Positions 9,182-19,240 are shown, counted from the stretch's first letter. The stretch is DNA of 64,000 nt from Lewinellaceae bacterium (GCA_016719605.1 JADJYW010000006.1:384302-448301); one strand, 5' to 3'. Numbers and translations: made by a program. The notes: generated by a model not told the origin, from the letters alone.

Positions 9182-10606
9182 ATGTCTCAACCTGTATCAC
9201 CTGTCAGGCATGTACTCATCGAGGGGAACAAGACCTACCATAATATCTCGGAAGATCTGTGTTCGCCTACCGAAAAGGCGCCGTCGAAGGAATGGATCAT
9301 TGCCTTTACGCTGTCTTCGGCCCTGCTCGGCCTCTATACCTTCGCCGTCATCTGGACGATTTGGAAAGGTATTGGCGAATGGGGTGCCAACCGAACGATT
9401 AACTGGGCCTGGGACATTACCAACTTCGTTTGGTGGATCGGTATCGGCCACGCGGGTACGCTCATCTCGGCTATCTTGCTGCTGTTCCGGCAGCGCTGGC
9501 GTACTGGTGTGAACCGTGCGGCAGAGGCTATGACGATCTTTGCAGTCATGTGCGCCGGGCAGTTTCCGCTCATTCACATGGGCCGTCTTTGGCTGGCATT
9601 CTTCATTTTTCCGTTCCCAAATACGCGCGGCCCACTGTGGGTGAACTTCAACTCGCCGTTGCTCTGGGACGTGTTCGCTATCTCGACATACTTCTCGGTA
9701 TCGCTGCTGTTCTGGTATACCGGTTTGGTGCCTGACTTAGCCACTGTGCGTGACCGCGCCGTTGGTTTCCGCAAAAAAATGTACGAGAAATTTTCTTTTG
9801 GCTGGACGGGCAGCGCAAAGCACTGGCAGCGTTGGGAATCCCTCTCCTTGATCCTCGCCGGCATCTCTACGCCGCTCGTACTTTCGGTACACACGATCGT
9901 ATCCTTCGACTTTGCCACGTCGGTCATCCCGGGTTGGCACACAACGATCTTCCCTCCCTATTTTGTGGCAGGGGCTATTTTCTCCGGTTTTGCCATGGTA
10001 CAAACGCTGATGGTAATTACCCGGAAAGTGCTGAAACTGGAAGACTATATTACCATCAACCACATAGATTCCATGAACAAGGTGATTGTACTGACCGGTA
10101 CAATCGTCGGCGTAGCCTACCTGACGGAATTGTTCATCGCCTGGTACTCGGGTTACATTTACGAGCAGTTTGCCTTTTACAATCGTGTATTCGGGGTGTA
10201 CTGGTGGTCGTATTTCGGTATGATGTTCTGCAACGTGGTCAGCCCGCAGTTGTTCTGGTCGCGCAAAATTCGTCGTAGTATCTGGTGGACATTTTTCCTT
10301 TCCATCGTGGTAAACATCGGGATGTGGTTTGAGCGCTTCGTGATTATTGCAACTACATTGGCTCGGGATTATTTGCCCTCTTCCTGGAGCTACTACAGCC
10401 CGACTTGGGTTGAAATCTCCCTGTTTACCGGTACGATAGGTTTGTTTTTCACTTTGTTCCTGATCTTCACACGGGTCGCTCCAGTGGTGGCCATCGCCGA
10501 GGTAAAAGCGATTCTGAAGGTGGCCGGCGACCAGTTTATTGGTCCCAATGCGAAGAAGGCACATGAACATGCGTCGCAGTCATCCGAAAAGCAGGAAAAA
10601 CACTGA
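9182..10606 (+). CDS. actC: Alternative complex III subunit ActC, NrfD-like quinol-binding membrane protein
   Basis: A 474-residue integral membrane protein of the NrfD/PsrC family, with about ten hydrophobic helices from residue 37 (WIIAFTLSSALLGLYTFAVI) to about 440 and a charged cytoplasmic tail. In ACIII structures ActC carries the quinol site beside the ActB clusters. The conserved WWIGIGHAGTLISAILLL block in helix 2 and HTIVSFDFA block are typical. The ATG at 9182 follows the repeat cluster. The following gene has an overlapping upstream frame, but its likely start lies 50 bases downstream. Confidence 0.95.
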   Translation: MSQPVSPVRHVLIEGNKTYHNISEDLCSPTEKAPSKEWIIAFTLSSALLGLYTFAVIWTIWKGIGEWGANRTINWAWDITNFVWWIGIGHAGTLISAILLLFRQRWRTGVNRAAEAMTIFAVMCAGQFPLIHMGRLWLAFFIFPFPNTRGPLWVNFNSPLLWDVFAISTYFSVSLLFWYTGLVPDLATVRDRAVGFRKKMYEKFSFGWTGSAKHWQRWESLSLILAGISTPLVLSVHTIVSFDFATSVIPGWHTTIFPPYFVAGAIFSGFAMVQTLMVITRKVLKLEDYITINHIDSMNKVIVLTGTIVGVAYLTELFIAWYSGYIYEQFAFYNRVFGVYWWSYFGMMFCNVVSPQLFWSRKIRRSIWWTFFLSIVVNIGMWFERFVIIATTLARDYLPSSWSYYSPTWVEISLFTGTIGLFFTLFLIFTRVAPVVAIAEVKAILKVAGDQFIGPNAKKAHEHASQSSEKQEKH

Positions 10607-10655
10607 TCCCCGGATTCACTCAAAACTCGAAACTCAGTCACTCAAAACATATAAA

Positions 10656-11186
10656 ATGGCTGCTGCAAGCAAAAAGGTACTGTACGGATTGTACAACGAC
10701 GAGGAAGATTTGAAGAGCGCGGTAAAATCGGCTCGGAAAAGTCATTTGGACATCATGGATGTACTCACGCCGTTCCCGGTGCACGGGTTGGATCCCATCC
10801 TGGGGTTGAGCGAAAGTCGTTTGCACATTCTCGGTTTTATTTACGGCGCTATTGGCGCCACATTCGGTTTTGGTTTTATGTCCTGGGCATTGGCTCGCGA
10901 CTGGCCGACGATGTTTGGCGGCAAGCCTTACTGGCCTGTCCCTTCGTTTATCCCGATTACATTTGAGATGACGGTGCTTTTTGCTGCGTGGGGGATGACG
11001 ATCACATTTTACACGATTTGCGGCATGTGGCCGGGAGCACAAGCCACTATTTTGGACAATCGGATTACGGACGACAAGTTTTGTATTGCTTTTGACGTAA
11101 CCAATTCCGAGGAAAAGGATGTGTCCGGCTTACAGGCTTTTTTTAGCAAAACCGGGGCCGCCGAAGTGAATCTCAAGACGATTTGA
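10656..11186 (+). CDS. actD: Alternative complex III subunit ActD (DUF3341)
   Basis: A 176-residue two-helix membrane protein with the DUF3341 signature: an N-terminal soluble part (KKVLYGLYNDEEDLKSAVKS) like that of ActD proteins, then FPVHGLDPILGL, followed by hydrophobic helices at about 62-82 and 103-128. It is a structural subunit of ACIII without a cofactor. The open frame extends upstream to 10539 inside actC, but conservation begins at MAAASKK, so the start is set at 10656. Confidence 0.9.
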   Translation: MAAASKKVLYGLYNDEEDLKSAVKSARKSHLDIMDVLTPFPVHGLDPILGLSESRLHILGFIYGAIGATFGFGFMSWALARDWPTMFGGKPYWPVPSFIPITFEMTVLFAAWGMTITFYTICGMWPGAQATILDNRITDDKFCIAFDVTNSEEKDVSGLQAFFSKTGAAEVNLKTI

Positions 11187-11263
11187 CCGGTATTCACCCG
11201 TTTTTTTGACATGCGGGATCGGACGAAAATGCATCAATCACGATCAACGAACAACATCAAAAT

Positions 11264-11983
11264 ATGAAATACGCAATCGGCGCTATCATCGGGATTGCCT
11301 TGTTTGCCTGGTTCTTTTCGCTGTGCTCGCCGGCCGGCAAAAACAAAACCGGGCACGAATACATGCCGGATATGTACCACGCGGTCAGTTACGAGGCCAA
11401 TGTGTTGAGCGATTACCACTGGAACCACTGGGATGATAAAAGCGTGTTCACCAAGGCTTCCCTGTCGCAACCGCGCGGTAAGGTGGCGGGGTCGGTAGCA
11501 CGTGGCTATACCAGTGTTTACTACAACGGCGAGGATGCGCTTGAGATCGTTCGGGGCAAAAACGCTCCCAACGCTATTGCTGCACAGGTAAATGGAGAAG
11601 CGCCTTTTTACTACGAGAACACACCGGAAGACCGTATTCGCTGCGAAAAAGAAATACCGTCTAATCCGTTTCCTATCACCAAGGCCGGACTGGATCGCGC
11701 CAAACCTTTGTACGATATCTATTGCGGCATCTGCCACGGTGAAAAAGGCGACGGTCAAGGCTGGTTAGCCGCCAATCCCGAAACCAAATACCCGGCACAA
11801 CCGAAAAACCTGCTGGACGCAGATTTGGTGAGTGCCGGCGACGGCCGTATCTATTTCGCGATCATGTACGGCTTGAACGTGATGGGCGGGTATTCCGACA
11901 AGTTGTCTTTTGAAGAACGCTGGCAGGTGATCCACTATATCCGGTCGCTCCAAGCCAAGAGTCAAAACCTGCCCTACGAATAG
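11264..11983 (+). CDS. actE: Alternative complex III subunit ActE, monoheme cytochrome c
   Basis: A 239-residue exported cytochrome c with an N-terminal hydrophobic segment (5-20) ending in SLCS, a plausible lipid-anchor cysteine, and one heme site CGICH at about residue 156. A conserved methionine (NVMGGYSDKL) near residue 207 is the likely sixth heme ligand. In ACIII, ActE hands electrons from ActA to the oxidase or a soluble cytochrome. It lies between actD and actF, the standard gene order. Confidence 0.93.
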   Translation: MKYAIGAIIGIALFAWFFSLCSPAGKNKTGHEYMPDMYHAVSYEANVLSDYHWNHWDDKSVFTKASLSQPRGKVAGSVARGYTSVYYNGEDALEIVRGKNAPNAIAAQVNGEAPFYYENTPEDRIRCEKEIPSNPFPITKAGLDRAKPLYDIYCGICHGEKGDGQGWLAANPETKYPAQPKNLLDADLVSAGDGRIYFAIMYGLNVMGGYSDKLSFEERWQVIHYIRSLQAKSQNLPYE

Positions 11984-12053
11984 GAAGTGCAGTTGTATCA
12001 AAACAAAAAAGTGAAACATCTAAAATTTCCGGTGCTGAAACCGGCCTTGCGAT

Positions 12054-13511
12054 ATGAACCTGAATACGCAATTCGTATTTGACAGCAAACTGAAGCGCAA
12101 CCTGATGATCGGGATGGCGCTCGGTGCAGCGTGCCTCGTGTGGTCCGCTATCGGTGACGACGAGTACCGCACGCGCTTTTGGACTAATTACCTCCATAAC
12201 GCCGTCTTTTTCACGGGGATCGCCTTTACCGCTACGTTTTTCTTGTCGGCTCAGATAACCGCTTTTGGCGGTTGGATGACAGCGGTGAAACGGATATGGG
12301 AAGCCATGGGTCAGTTTATGATAGTAGGCCTGGTGCTGTTGCTGCTTATTGTGGCAGGCGTGTGGGGCCATCTGCATCACCTGTACCATTGGAACGTGGC
12401 GGGTATCACGGATCCAGAGAATCCGCTGTACGATAAAATTATTGCCGGCAAGTCCGGGTTTCTCAGCCCCGTCTTTTTCACGATCGGAACGCTCGGTTTT
12501 TTGGCTATTTGGTATTTTTGGGCGTATAAAATGCGCCAGAACTCCATGCAGCAAGACGACCATGAAACGGCTGCGTTGGCTTATTATAAAAAAGAACGCA
12601 AGTGGGCGGCCACATTTCTTCCGCTCGGCGGCTTTTTGAGCACGGTCTTTTTCTGGCAACTGATCATGTCTATTGACCCGCACTGGTACAGTACGATGTT
12701 CGCGTGGTACTCCACCATCTCGGTACTGCTGGCCGGGTTGGCACTTATGATTATGTTGATTTTGTACCTGCAGTCCAAAGGATACCTCGAATATGTGACG
12801 CGGGATCATTTGCACGATTTGGGTAAATATCTGTTTGGTATCAGTGTTTTTTGGACCTATCTGTGGTTTGACCAGTTCATGTTGATCTGGTACGCCAATA
12901 TCGGTGAAGAAACAATTTACTTCAAGGAGCGGATGGACCATTATCCGGTGCTGTTTTGGGGTAATCTGGTTTTGAATTTTATCACACCTTTTCTGGTACT
13001 GATGCGGAACGACACCAAGCGCAAAGCAGGCACCCTGTTTTTTGCTTGTCTGATCGTATTTTTTGGGCACTGGTGGGACTTTTTCTACATGATCAAACCA
13101 GGCGCTCGTATTGCGGCGCATGAGTCCATGGAAATCTCCGAGGGCAAACACAACAATCAACACGATGCGGCTCCGATTGGCGCAGCACCGGCTACTGCTA
13201 CCGGAGGACACGAAAGCCATGACCAAGCTACACACGCTGTGGCAGCGGCCACAGCCGACCATTCCGGTGGTGACCATGGTCACGCCGATCATCACGACGA
13301 TGCGCTTTCAGGCTTCAAATTGGGATATACCATCCCCGGCATACAAGAACTTGGCGTACTTGTCGGCTTCCTCAGCCTCTTCCTGTTTTTCTTTTTCCGT
13401 CAACTGGAACGGGCATCACTTTTACCTATGCGAGACCCGTTCCTGGAAGAAAGTTTGCACCATTCGACGGGCGCCTATATTGATGGAGAAGGGGACGGAC
13501 ACGAGCATTAA
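12054..13511 (+). CDS. actF: Alternative complex III subunit ActF, NrfD-like, with His-rich loop
   Basis: A 485-residue NrfD-like membrane subunit, the second quinone-site-type subunit of ACIII, with about ten hydrophobic helices. Typical features are WGHLHHLYHWN near residue 103 and WTYLWFDQFMLIWYANIGEE. Between the last two helices (about residues 363-420; 13141-13311) is a low-complexity segment rich in His, Asp and Ala (for example DHSGGDHGHADHHDD), and the C-terminus ends GDGHEH. Similar His clusters occur in CoxA and in one subunit III of this operon. The inserted segment could bind metal, which is inference. Confidence 0.93.
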   Translation: MNLNTQFVFDSKLKRNLMIGMALGAACLVWSAIGDDEYRTRFWTNYLHNAVFFTGIAFTATFFLSAQITAFGGWMTAVKRIWEAMGQFMIVGLVLLLLIVAGVWGHLHHLYHWNVAGITDPENPLYDKIIAGKSGFLSPVFFTIGTLGFLAIWYFWAYKMRQNSMQQDDHETAALAYYKKERKWAATFLPLGGFLSTVFFWQLIMSIDPHWYSTMFAWYSTISVLLAGLALMIMLILYLQSKGYLEYVTRDHLHDLGKYLFGISVFWTYLWFDQFMLIWYANIGEETIYFKERMDHYPVLFWGNLVLNFITPFLVLMRNDTKRKAGTLFFACLIVFFGHWWDFFYMIKPGARIAAHESMEISEGKHNNQHDAAPIGAAPATATGGHESHDQATHAVAAATADHSGGDHGHADHHDDALSGFKLGYTIPGIQELGVLVGFLSLFLFFFFRQLERASLLPMRDPFLEESLHHSTGAYIDGEGDGHEH

Positions 13512-13574
13512 AAAAATAATTTAGAGTGGTTCTGTTCAAGACAAATAACCTTCCTGGCCCTCAACCAAACCTGT

Positions 13575-13582
13575 TACCTTTG
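13575..13582 (+). promoter_or_regulatory. Possible internal -7 element before coxB
   Basis: TACCTTTG lies 23 bases before the coxB ATG in the 94-base gap after actF. No TTG is found at -33, so it is only a candidate internal promoter that could uncouple oxidase from ACIII expression. Confidence 0.35.
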
Positions 13583-13605
13583 AGTTTATAGAAAAAAAAA
13601 TTGCG

Positions 13606-14742
13606 ATGACAGTGCTTATCATAGTTCTCTGTATCATTCTTATCACCATCGTTCTGGTGCAAATCGGCAAGGTCACTGAGTTGACTGCCCAGATTAAAGG
13701 CGAGCGCGAAGTAATGCGCGACAGCAGCAAGTGGAATGGCTACCTGTCGGTCGGTTTTCTGGTTGTGTTCTTGCTGGCTGTGTTCATCTCGGCTTGGGAG
13801 TACAAAAACCAGATGTTGGGTTATGGGCCGCACACCTCTGCCTCCGAGCATGGTGCGTCGTTGGACAGCCTGTTCGATGTTACCCTGATTTTTACGGGGA
13901 TTGTTTTTGTGCTTACCCACATTGCCCTGTTTTGGTTTGCCTATAAGTATCGTTGGAGCGAGAACCGCAAGGCGGAATTCATCTCCCATGATAACCGCCT
14001 GGAGGTAGTGTGGACTGCTATACCGGCGGTAGTGATGACACTACTTGTTGTACGCGGCCTGGATACCTGGAATACGGCAATGGCCGATGTGGCCCCGGGA
14101 GAAGACTTTATTGAAATTGAAGCCACGGCACAGCAGTTCAACTGGATCATTCGCTATCCGGGGCCGGATGGCAAGTTGGGCACACGGGATTATAAATTAA
14201 CAACCTCAAACAACCAGGTCGGGCAAGACTTTACCGATCGCAAAAACTGGGACGACGTTTTGGTTGGCCAGGAAATGTACCTGCCGGTGGGTAAAAAGGT
14301 TCGCGTCCGGATTATTGCCAAGGATGTGCTGCACAATTTTTATTTGCCGCAATTCCGTGTAAAAATGGACGCCGTGCCAGGTATGCCAACGTACTTTGTG
14401 TTTACTCCTGTTAAAACTACGGCGGAATACCGTAACGAATTGCGCAAGTATCCGGAGTATAACGAGCCGTATGACCCGGCTGATCCGACAGGTCCCAAGC
14501 GTTGGGAGAAGTTCGAGTATGAACTTGCCTGTGCAGAACTGTGTGGCAAGGGGCATTATTCAATGAAGCGCATTCTCCGTGTTGTGTCTCAGGAAGAATT
14601 TGATGCCTGGTACAAAAAAGAACCTTCCTATTATGTAAGCCAAATACGGGGCAAAGACGATGACCCGAATAAGGGTAAGATACTGGATATAGACCCTGCT
14701 GAAGTACCTGCAGCGGTTCCGGTCGAAGAACCTGCTAAATAA
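13606..14742 (+). CDS. coxB: Cytochrome c oxidase subunit II (CuA)
   Basis: A 378-residue subunit II. A hydrophobic N-terminal segment (1-20) is followed by two more helices (about 42-63 and 84-107), one more than the usual two. The periplasmic cupredoxin domain carries the CuA ligands: the His of DVLHNFYLPQ and the cluster CAELCGKGHYSM at about residues 308-319 (two Cys, His, Met). It accepts electrons from ACIII and passes them to heme a in CoxA. There is no fused C-terminal cytochrome c domain, so ActA or ActE, or a soluble cytochrome, must donate. Confidence 0.95.
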   Translation: MTVLIIVLCIILITIVLVQIGKVTELTAQIKGEREVMRDSSKWNGYLSVGFLVVFLLAVFISAWEYKNQMLGYGPHTSASEHGASLDSLFDVTLIFTGIVFVLTHIALFWFAYKYRWSENRKAEFISHDNRLEVVWTAIPAVVMTLLVVRGLDTWNTAMADVAPGEDFIEIEATAQQFNWIIRYPGPDGKLGTRDYKLTTSNNQVGQDFTDRKNWDDVLVGQEMYLPVGKKVRVRIIAKDVLHNFYLPQFRVKMDAVPGMPTYFVFTPVKTTAEYRNELRKYPEYNEPYDPADPTGPKRWEKFEYELACAELCGKGHYSMKRILRVVSQEEFDAWYKKEPSYYVSQIRGKDDDPNKGKILDIDPAEVPAAVPVEEPAK

Positions 14743-14815
14743 ACAGCGTGCTTTTAATTCAAAACAAGATTACACCGAACCCAACGAAAGTTCACACTAT
14801 ACAAATTTCCTAGCT

Positions 14816-16675
14816 ATGGCTAATGCAGTAACCGCAGTTGAAACGTTGGAAGAAAAACTCACCCAGGAATTGGGCTATGATGATCACTTTCATGAGCATC
14901 ATCATGGTGACAAATACCAGTCGAATTTCCTGACGACGTATATTTTTAGCACCGATCACAAGATGATCGGTCGGCAATTCCTGATGACCGGTATTTTCTG
15001 GGCAATCATGGGCGCCGCAATGTCGATTGTTTTCCGTTTGCAATTAGGCTTTCCGGAGGCAGACATGGCCTGGCTTCGCCCCATCCTCGGGAAGTGGATT
15101 CAGGTTAACGAAGCAGGTATAGGTAAGTTAGATCCAGAGTTCTACTACTCTTTGGTGACTATCCACGGTACTGTACTGGTGTTTTTTGTGTTGACGGCCG
15201 GCCTTAGTGGTACGTTCTCTAACCTGCTTATTCCATTGCAAATTGGTGCGCGGGACATGGCCTCTCCGCTGTTGAATGCCTTTTCCTACTGGTTCTTCTT
15301 TTTGGCCAGCGTGGTCATGTTTTTGTCGCTCTTCCTGAGTACCGGGCCATTTTCAGGTGGTTGGACGGCCTATCCACCGTTGAGCGCGCTGCCTCAGGCA
15401 TCCGAAGGTTCGGGTGCTGGTATGACGATGTGGATTGTTGCTATGGCAATGTTTATTGTATCGGCATTGCTGGGCGGTATCAACTATGTAACTACTGTTT
15501 TGAATCTGCGGACCAAGGGTATGAATCTGTGGCGTATGCCGTTGACGATCTGGGCTTTTTTTGTTACCGCAATTCTGGGTATTTTATCTTTCCCGGTACT
15601 GTTGTCCGGCGTATTGTTGTTGATGTTTGACCGCAGCATGGGCACCTCGTTTTATCTAAGCGAGATCGTGGTAGGTGGCCAAATTCTCGATCGTGTGGGA
15701 GGCAGCCCGATTCTCTTTCAACACCTGTTCTGGTTCCTGGGGCACCCGGAGGTTTACATCATCATCCTTCCTGCTATGGGGATTGTATCGGAGGTATTAT
15801 CCGTAAACGCACGCAAGCCTATCTTTGGCTATCGCGCTATGGTGCTGTCTATTTTGGCTATTGGATTTCTTTCGTTTATTGTTTGGGCGCACCACATGTT
15901 TATGTCCGGAGTAAACCCATTTATAAGCAATTTCTTTGTGGTGTTTACGCTCATTATTGCCGTTCCTTCGGCGGTAAAGGTGTTCAACTGGATATCAACA
16001 GTGTATGCCTCAAACTTCCGGTTTAACGCGGCCAGTTTGTTTTCTGTGGGTTTTGTATCCATGTTCATTTCAGGTGGTTTGACTGGTATATTTCTGGGTA
16101 ACTCTGCTATTGATATTCAGTTGCACGATACATATTTCGTTGTAGCGCACTTCCACATTGTGATGGGTATTGCTGCATTCTTCGGTATGTTCGCCGGTAT
16201 CTATCACTGGTTTCCGAAGATGTTTGGGCGTTTTATGAATGAAACCCTTGGGAAGGTACACTTCTGGGGTACAATGATTGGTGCTTATGCCATTTTCTGG
16301 CCGATGCACTACACCGGTATGGCCGGCATGCCGCGTCGTTACTATGATGGTGGTGCTTCCTTTGACGCATTCCGTCACTTCACCGAATTAAATCAGTTTA
16401 TCACAGTGGCCGCAATCGTTGTTTTCTTTTTACAACTCGTATTTGTGATCAACTTTTTCTATTCCATTTTTAGCGGACGTAAAATGACAGTCAAAAACCC
16501 GTGGGGTGCCAATACATTGGAATGGACAACGCCGATTCATACTGGTCACGGCAACTGGCCGGGTAACATTCCGACTGTACAGCGCTGGTCGTATGATTAT
16601 GGAAAAGACGGTGAAGAATTTATTCCCCAGTATGTGCCCCTCAAGGAGGGTGAGCATGACCACGGCGGGCACTGA
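14816..16675 (+). CDS. coxA: Cytochrome c oxidase subunit I, A-type
   Basis: Catalytic proton-pumping subunit of 619 residues with about twelve helices. Ligands are visible: the heme His in TIHGTVLVF, CuB site WFLGHPEVYIIILPAMG (His and the crosslinked Tyr; the GHPEV motif indicates an A1-type oxidase), the His pair in VWAHHMFMSG and the heme ligands in HFHIVMG. The N-terminus has an unusual DDHFHEHHHGDK His cluster (residues 21-32) and the C-terminus ends EHDHGGH. The nearest homologues are oxidases that associate with ACIII. Confidence 0.96.
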   Translation: MANAVTAVETLEEKLTQELGYDDHFHEHHHGDKYQSNFLTTYIFSTDHKMIGRQFLMTGIFWAIMGAAMSIVFRLQLGFPEADMAWLRPILGKWIQVNEAGIGKLDPEFYYSLVTIHGTVLVFFVLTAGLSGTFSNLLIPLQIGARDMASPLLNAFSYWFFFLASVVMFLSLFLSTGPFSGGWTAYPPLSALPQASEGSGAGMTMWIVAMAMFIVSALLGGINYVTTVLNLRTKGMNLWRMPLTIWAFFVTAILGILSFPVLLSGVLLLMFDRSMGTSFYLSEIVVGGQILDRVGGSPILFQHLFWFLGHPEVYIIILPAMGIVSEVLSVNARKPIFGYRAMVLSILAIGFLSFIVWAHHMFMSGVNPFISNFFVVFTLIIAVPSAVKVFNWISTVYASNFRFNAASLFSVGFVSMFISGGLTGIFLGNSAIDIQLHDTYFVVAHFHIVMGIAAFFGMFAGIYHWFPKMFGRFMNETLGKVHFWGTMIGAYAIFWPMHYTGMAGMPRRYYDGGASFDAFRHFTELNQFITVAAIVVFFLQLVFVINFFYSIFSGRKMTVKNPWGANTLEWTTPIHTGHGNWPGNIPTVQRWSYDYGKDGEEFIPQYVPLKEGEHDHGGH

Positions 16676-16677
16676 GT

Positions 16678-17652
16678 TTGAAAATATGTAACGTTCACAG
16701 AGTTCATGTGATTAGTCGGGTACAACGCACACACTTCAATTTTTACATTTTGCAATCAAATTCCTCGGTACAGCAACAAACTTATTGGGCAAATCTCACA
16801 CAGGGTTTTGTTGACTTCGGTCTGTTGGTCAAGTTCAAGTTGTCCTTGATGGTTCTGTTCTCGGCTTTGATATCCTATTCAATAGCGGGTTTTGGTCAGG
16901 TGACCTGGGTTGGTATGTTACTTTTGGCTATAGGTGGGTTCCTGGTAACAGGAGCAGCCAATGCTTTAAATCAAGTATTGGAACGCGATTATGATCGGTT
17001 GATGCCGCGCACGGCTAATCGTCCGGTGGCTACAGGCAGGATGAGTGTATCTACCGCGGTTTTATGGGCGGGCATGATGGCTCTTTTTGGTGTGACTATA
17101 CTTTCTCTGTTCAATCCGCTAACCGGATTTTTGGGTATGTTGTCGCTGATCAGTTATGCCTTTATTTACACGCCCCTGAAACGCTCGACGCCATTGGCCG
17201 TAGTGGTAGGGGCTATTCCCGGAGCACTACCCTTGGTGATTGGTTGTACCGCATGGGAGGGGGTGTTAAGTTCAACGGCCTTAATTTTGTTTACTATCCA
17301 GTTTTTGTGGCAGTTTCCACACTTTTGGGCAGTGGCCTGGGTCGCTGACGAGGACTATAAACGCGCGGGATTCTTTATGCTGCCTTCGCGCAACGGCGAG
17401 AAGAACGAGATCACCGGGTTACTATCATTTTTGTTTTGTGTATTAATGATTGTTAATGCCGGCATCGGCTACGCAATCGGTTTCACGGGAGTGCTTGCGA
17501 CGCTGGCTTTGATTGGTATAAACACGTACTTTGCGCATCGCTGTTGGTCCTTGTACCGCACTTGCTCGCTGGAAGCGGCACGCCGACAAATGTTTGCCTC
17601 GTTTTTGCACTTGCCTTTGTCGCTGATTATCATTTTGCTGGACAAAATTTAA
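16678..17652 (+). CDS. ctaB: Protoheme IX farnesyltransferase (heme O synthase)
   Basis: A UbiA-superfamily prenyltransferase that makes heme O for the oxidase. Conserved motifs are GAANALNQVLERDYDRLMPR (the N-x-x-x-D-x-x-x-D block) and WQFPHFWAVAWVADEDYKRAG, with about nine membrane helices. The frame opens with TTG at 16678, two bases after coxA, and has no ATG before the conserved core; a TTG at 16750 is a likely true start, giving about 300 residues. No heme A synthase (ctaA) is in the window. Confidence 0.9.
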   Translation: MKICNVHRVHVISRVQRTHFNFYILQSNSSVQQQTYWANLTQGFVDFGLLVKFKLSLMVLFSALISYSIAGFGQVTWVGMLLLAIGGFLVTGAANALNQVLERDYDRLMPRTANRPVATGRMSVSTAVLWAGMMALFGVTILSLFNPLTGFLGMLSLISYAFIYTPLKRSTPLAVVVGAIPGALPLVIGCTAWEGVLSSTALILFTIQFLWQFPHFWAVAWVADEDYKRAGFFMLPSRNGEKNEITGLLSFLFCVLMIVNAGIGYAIGFTGVLATLALIGINTYFAHRCWSLYRTCSLEAARRQMFASFLHLPLSLIIILLDKI

Positions 17653-17670
17653 TGGAATAGACGAAAGAAC

Positions 17671-18249
17671 ATGAGCACAATATCTTCAGAATATAGTCAA
17701 AATAAAATTCACTCCCATAAGTTCGCTTTATGGGTGGCTATTGCTACGATTATCATGATGTTCGGGGCGTTTACGAGTGCGTATATCGTGCGGCGTGCTG
17801 CGGGTAATTGGTATGAGTTCAAATTGCCGGATATTTTCTTTTTGAACACAGTGGTCATTTTGATGAGCAGTGTAACCCTGCATATTGCCTATACATCCTT
17901 TCTCAAGGGACGGGAAAAACGGTACAAAACCCTGCTGGCGACCACCTTAGTGCTTGGGCTTGTCTTTGTGGTATTACAATACTTTGGATGGAAAGCCATG
18001 GCGGGAATGGGTGCGACTTTCACCGCAAATCCATCCAGTTCATTTGTTTATGTGATTTCCGGGCTACATGCGGCACACGTTTTGGGTGGTGTGGCGGCAC
18101 TGATTGTGGCAATGGCACATGCACATTTCTTGCCGTTCAGACCCACGCCCCGGCGTCGTCTGCGTTTCGAGTTGGTGGTGCATTACTGGCACTTTGTGGA
18201 TGCGCTATGGGTGTATTTGTTTGTATTTTTTATGATTCAATCCCTGTAA
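17671..18249 (+). CDS. Cytochrome c oxidase subunit III, first copy
   Basis: A 192-residue five-helix subunit III. Helix 1 (FALWVAIATIIMMFGAFTSAYIV) and the family hallmarks GLHAAHVLGG and HYWHFVDALWVYLFVFF in the last two helices are clear. It is shorter than the second subunit III encoded immediately downstream. Two divergent subunit III genes in tandem are common in Bacteroidota cox operons. Subunit III sustains proton uptake and stability of the oxidase. Confidence 0.92.
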   Translation: MSTISSEYSQNKIHSHKFALWVAIATIIMMFGAFTSAYIVRRAAGNWYEFKLPDIFFLNTVVILMSSVTLHIAYTSFLKGREKRYKTLLATTLVLGLVFVVLQYFGWKAMAGMGATFTANPSSSFVYVISGLHAAHVLGGVAALIVAMAHAHFLPFRPTPRRRLRFELVVHYWHFVDALWVYLFVFFMIQSL

Positions 18250-18296
18250 AACGATAAACTCTTAAAGTTACTACTACCTATCAATACTTGTTGAAC

Positions 18297-19179
18297 ATGG
18301 CAGATACTTCCGTTGCTCACGCACACGAAACACACGATCACGATCATCAGGACGATCCCAATATCTGGGAAGGCGCGAAGGAACCTTTCAAGGCGAGTTA
18401 TGGCAAGCTGATGATGTGGTACTTTTTGGTGTCCGATGCCTTTACTTTCGCCGGGTTTCTCATTGCTTACGGTGCTTTGCGTTTCAGTACACCAACATGG
18501 CCGGAGGCAGATTTTGTGTTCGCGTCCTTCCCGTTTGTGGATGCGCATTGGCCGCTGGTCTTTGTGACATTCATGACGTTCGTCTTGATATTTAGCTCCG
18601 TCACTATGGTGCGTGCTGTACAAGAGGGACATCGGGAAAACCGCAATGGAGTGGTTTTTTGGATGTTCCTGACGATCCTTGGTGGTGCGATCTTCCTGGG
18701 ATCACAGGCTTATGAGTGGACGACACTTATTGTCAAGGAAAACGTAACCTTGTCGGCTAACCCATTCAGCAGGCACATCGCTGACGGGGTGTATTTAAAC
18801 CCAGATGGTTCGGAGGGGCGAAATGAAGACGGCACTCCCAAAACTTTTACTAAAGGGGAAAACTATCTGTTGCACAAGCATGATGGGAAGTTTGATATCC
18901 CTCAGGTAAAATACACCACGGGGCAGTATGCCGGCCAGGTAAAAGAGGCTGGACTTGGCCCTAAAGCTTTTGGCGCCCTGTTTTTCTTTATTACGGGGTT
19001 CCACGGTTTCCACGTATTCTCCGGGTGTACTCTTTCTCACTATCATTATGATTAATGCTGCGAGTGGCCTCTATGCGGCACGTAGAAATGGTTATGAAAT
19101 GGTGGAAAAGATTGGCCTTTATTGGCACTTTGTGGACTTGGTTTGGGTATTTGTGTTTCTTGTATTCTACCTGCTGTAA
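18297..19179 (+). CDS. Cytochrome c oxidase subunit III, second copy, one-base frameshift
   Basis: A second subunit III of about 293 residues. The N-terminus is His-rich (HAHETHDHDHQDDPN) and a loop of about 75 residues sits between the central helices. The frame runs from ATG 18297 to about 19023 and continues in the next frame. The GGG at 19023-19025 has one G too many; removing it gives FHGFHVFSGVLFLTIIM and then WHFVDLVWVFVFLVFYLL, the conserved subunit III end. The break falls inside the most conserved helix, and everything on both sides is intact, so an assembly error is more likely than decay. Confidence 0.88.
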
Positions 19180-19240
19180 TCTATTTCTGCAATCTTTCCA
19201 CACAACCTTAATTTTTCACACATTCATCTTGTCTTAGAAA

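Noticed and set aside
11862..13295. 477-codon open frame on the minus strand opposite actF
   Set aside because: actF is a clear NrfD-like subunit in conserved gene order; the antisense frame has no recognisable domain.
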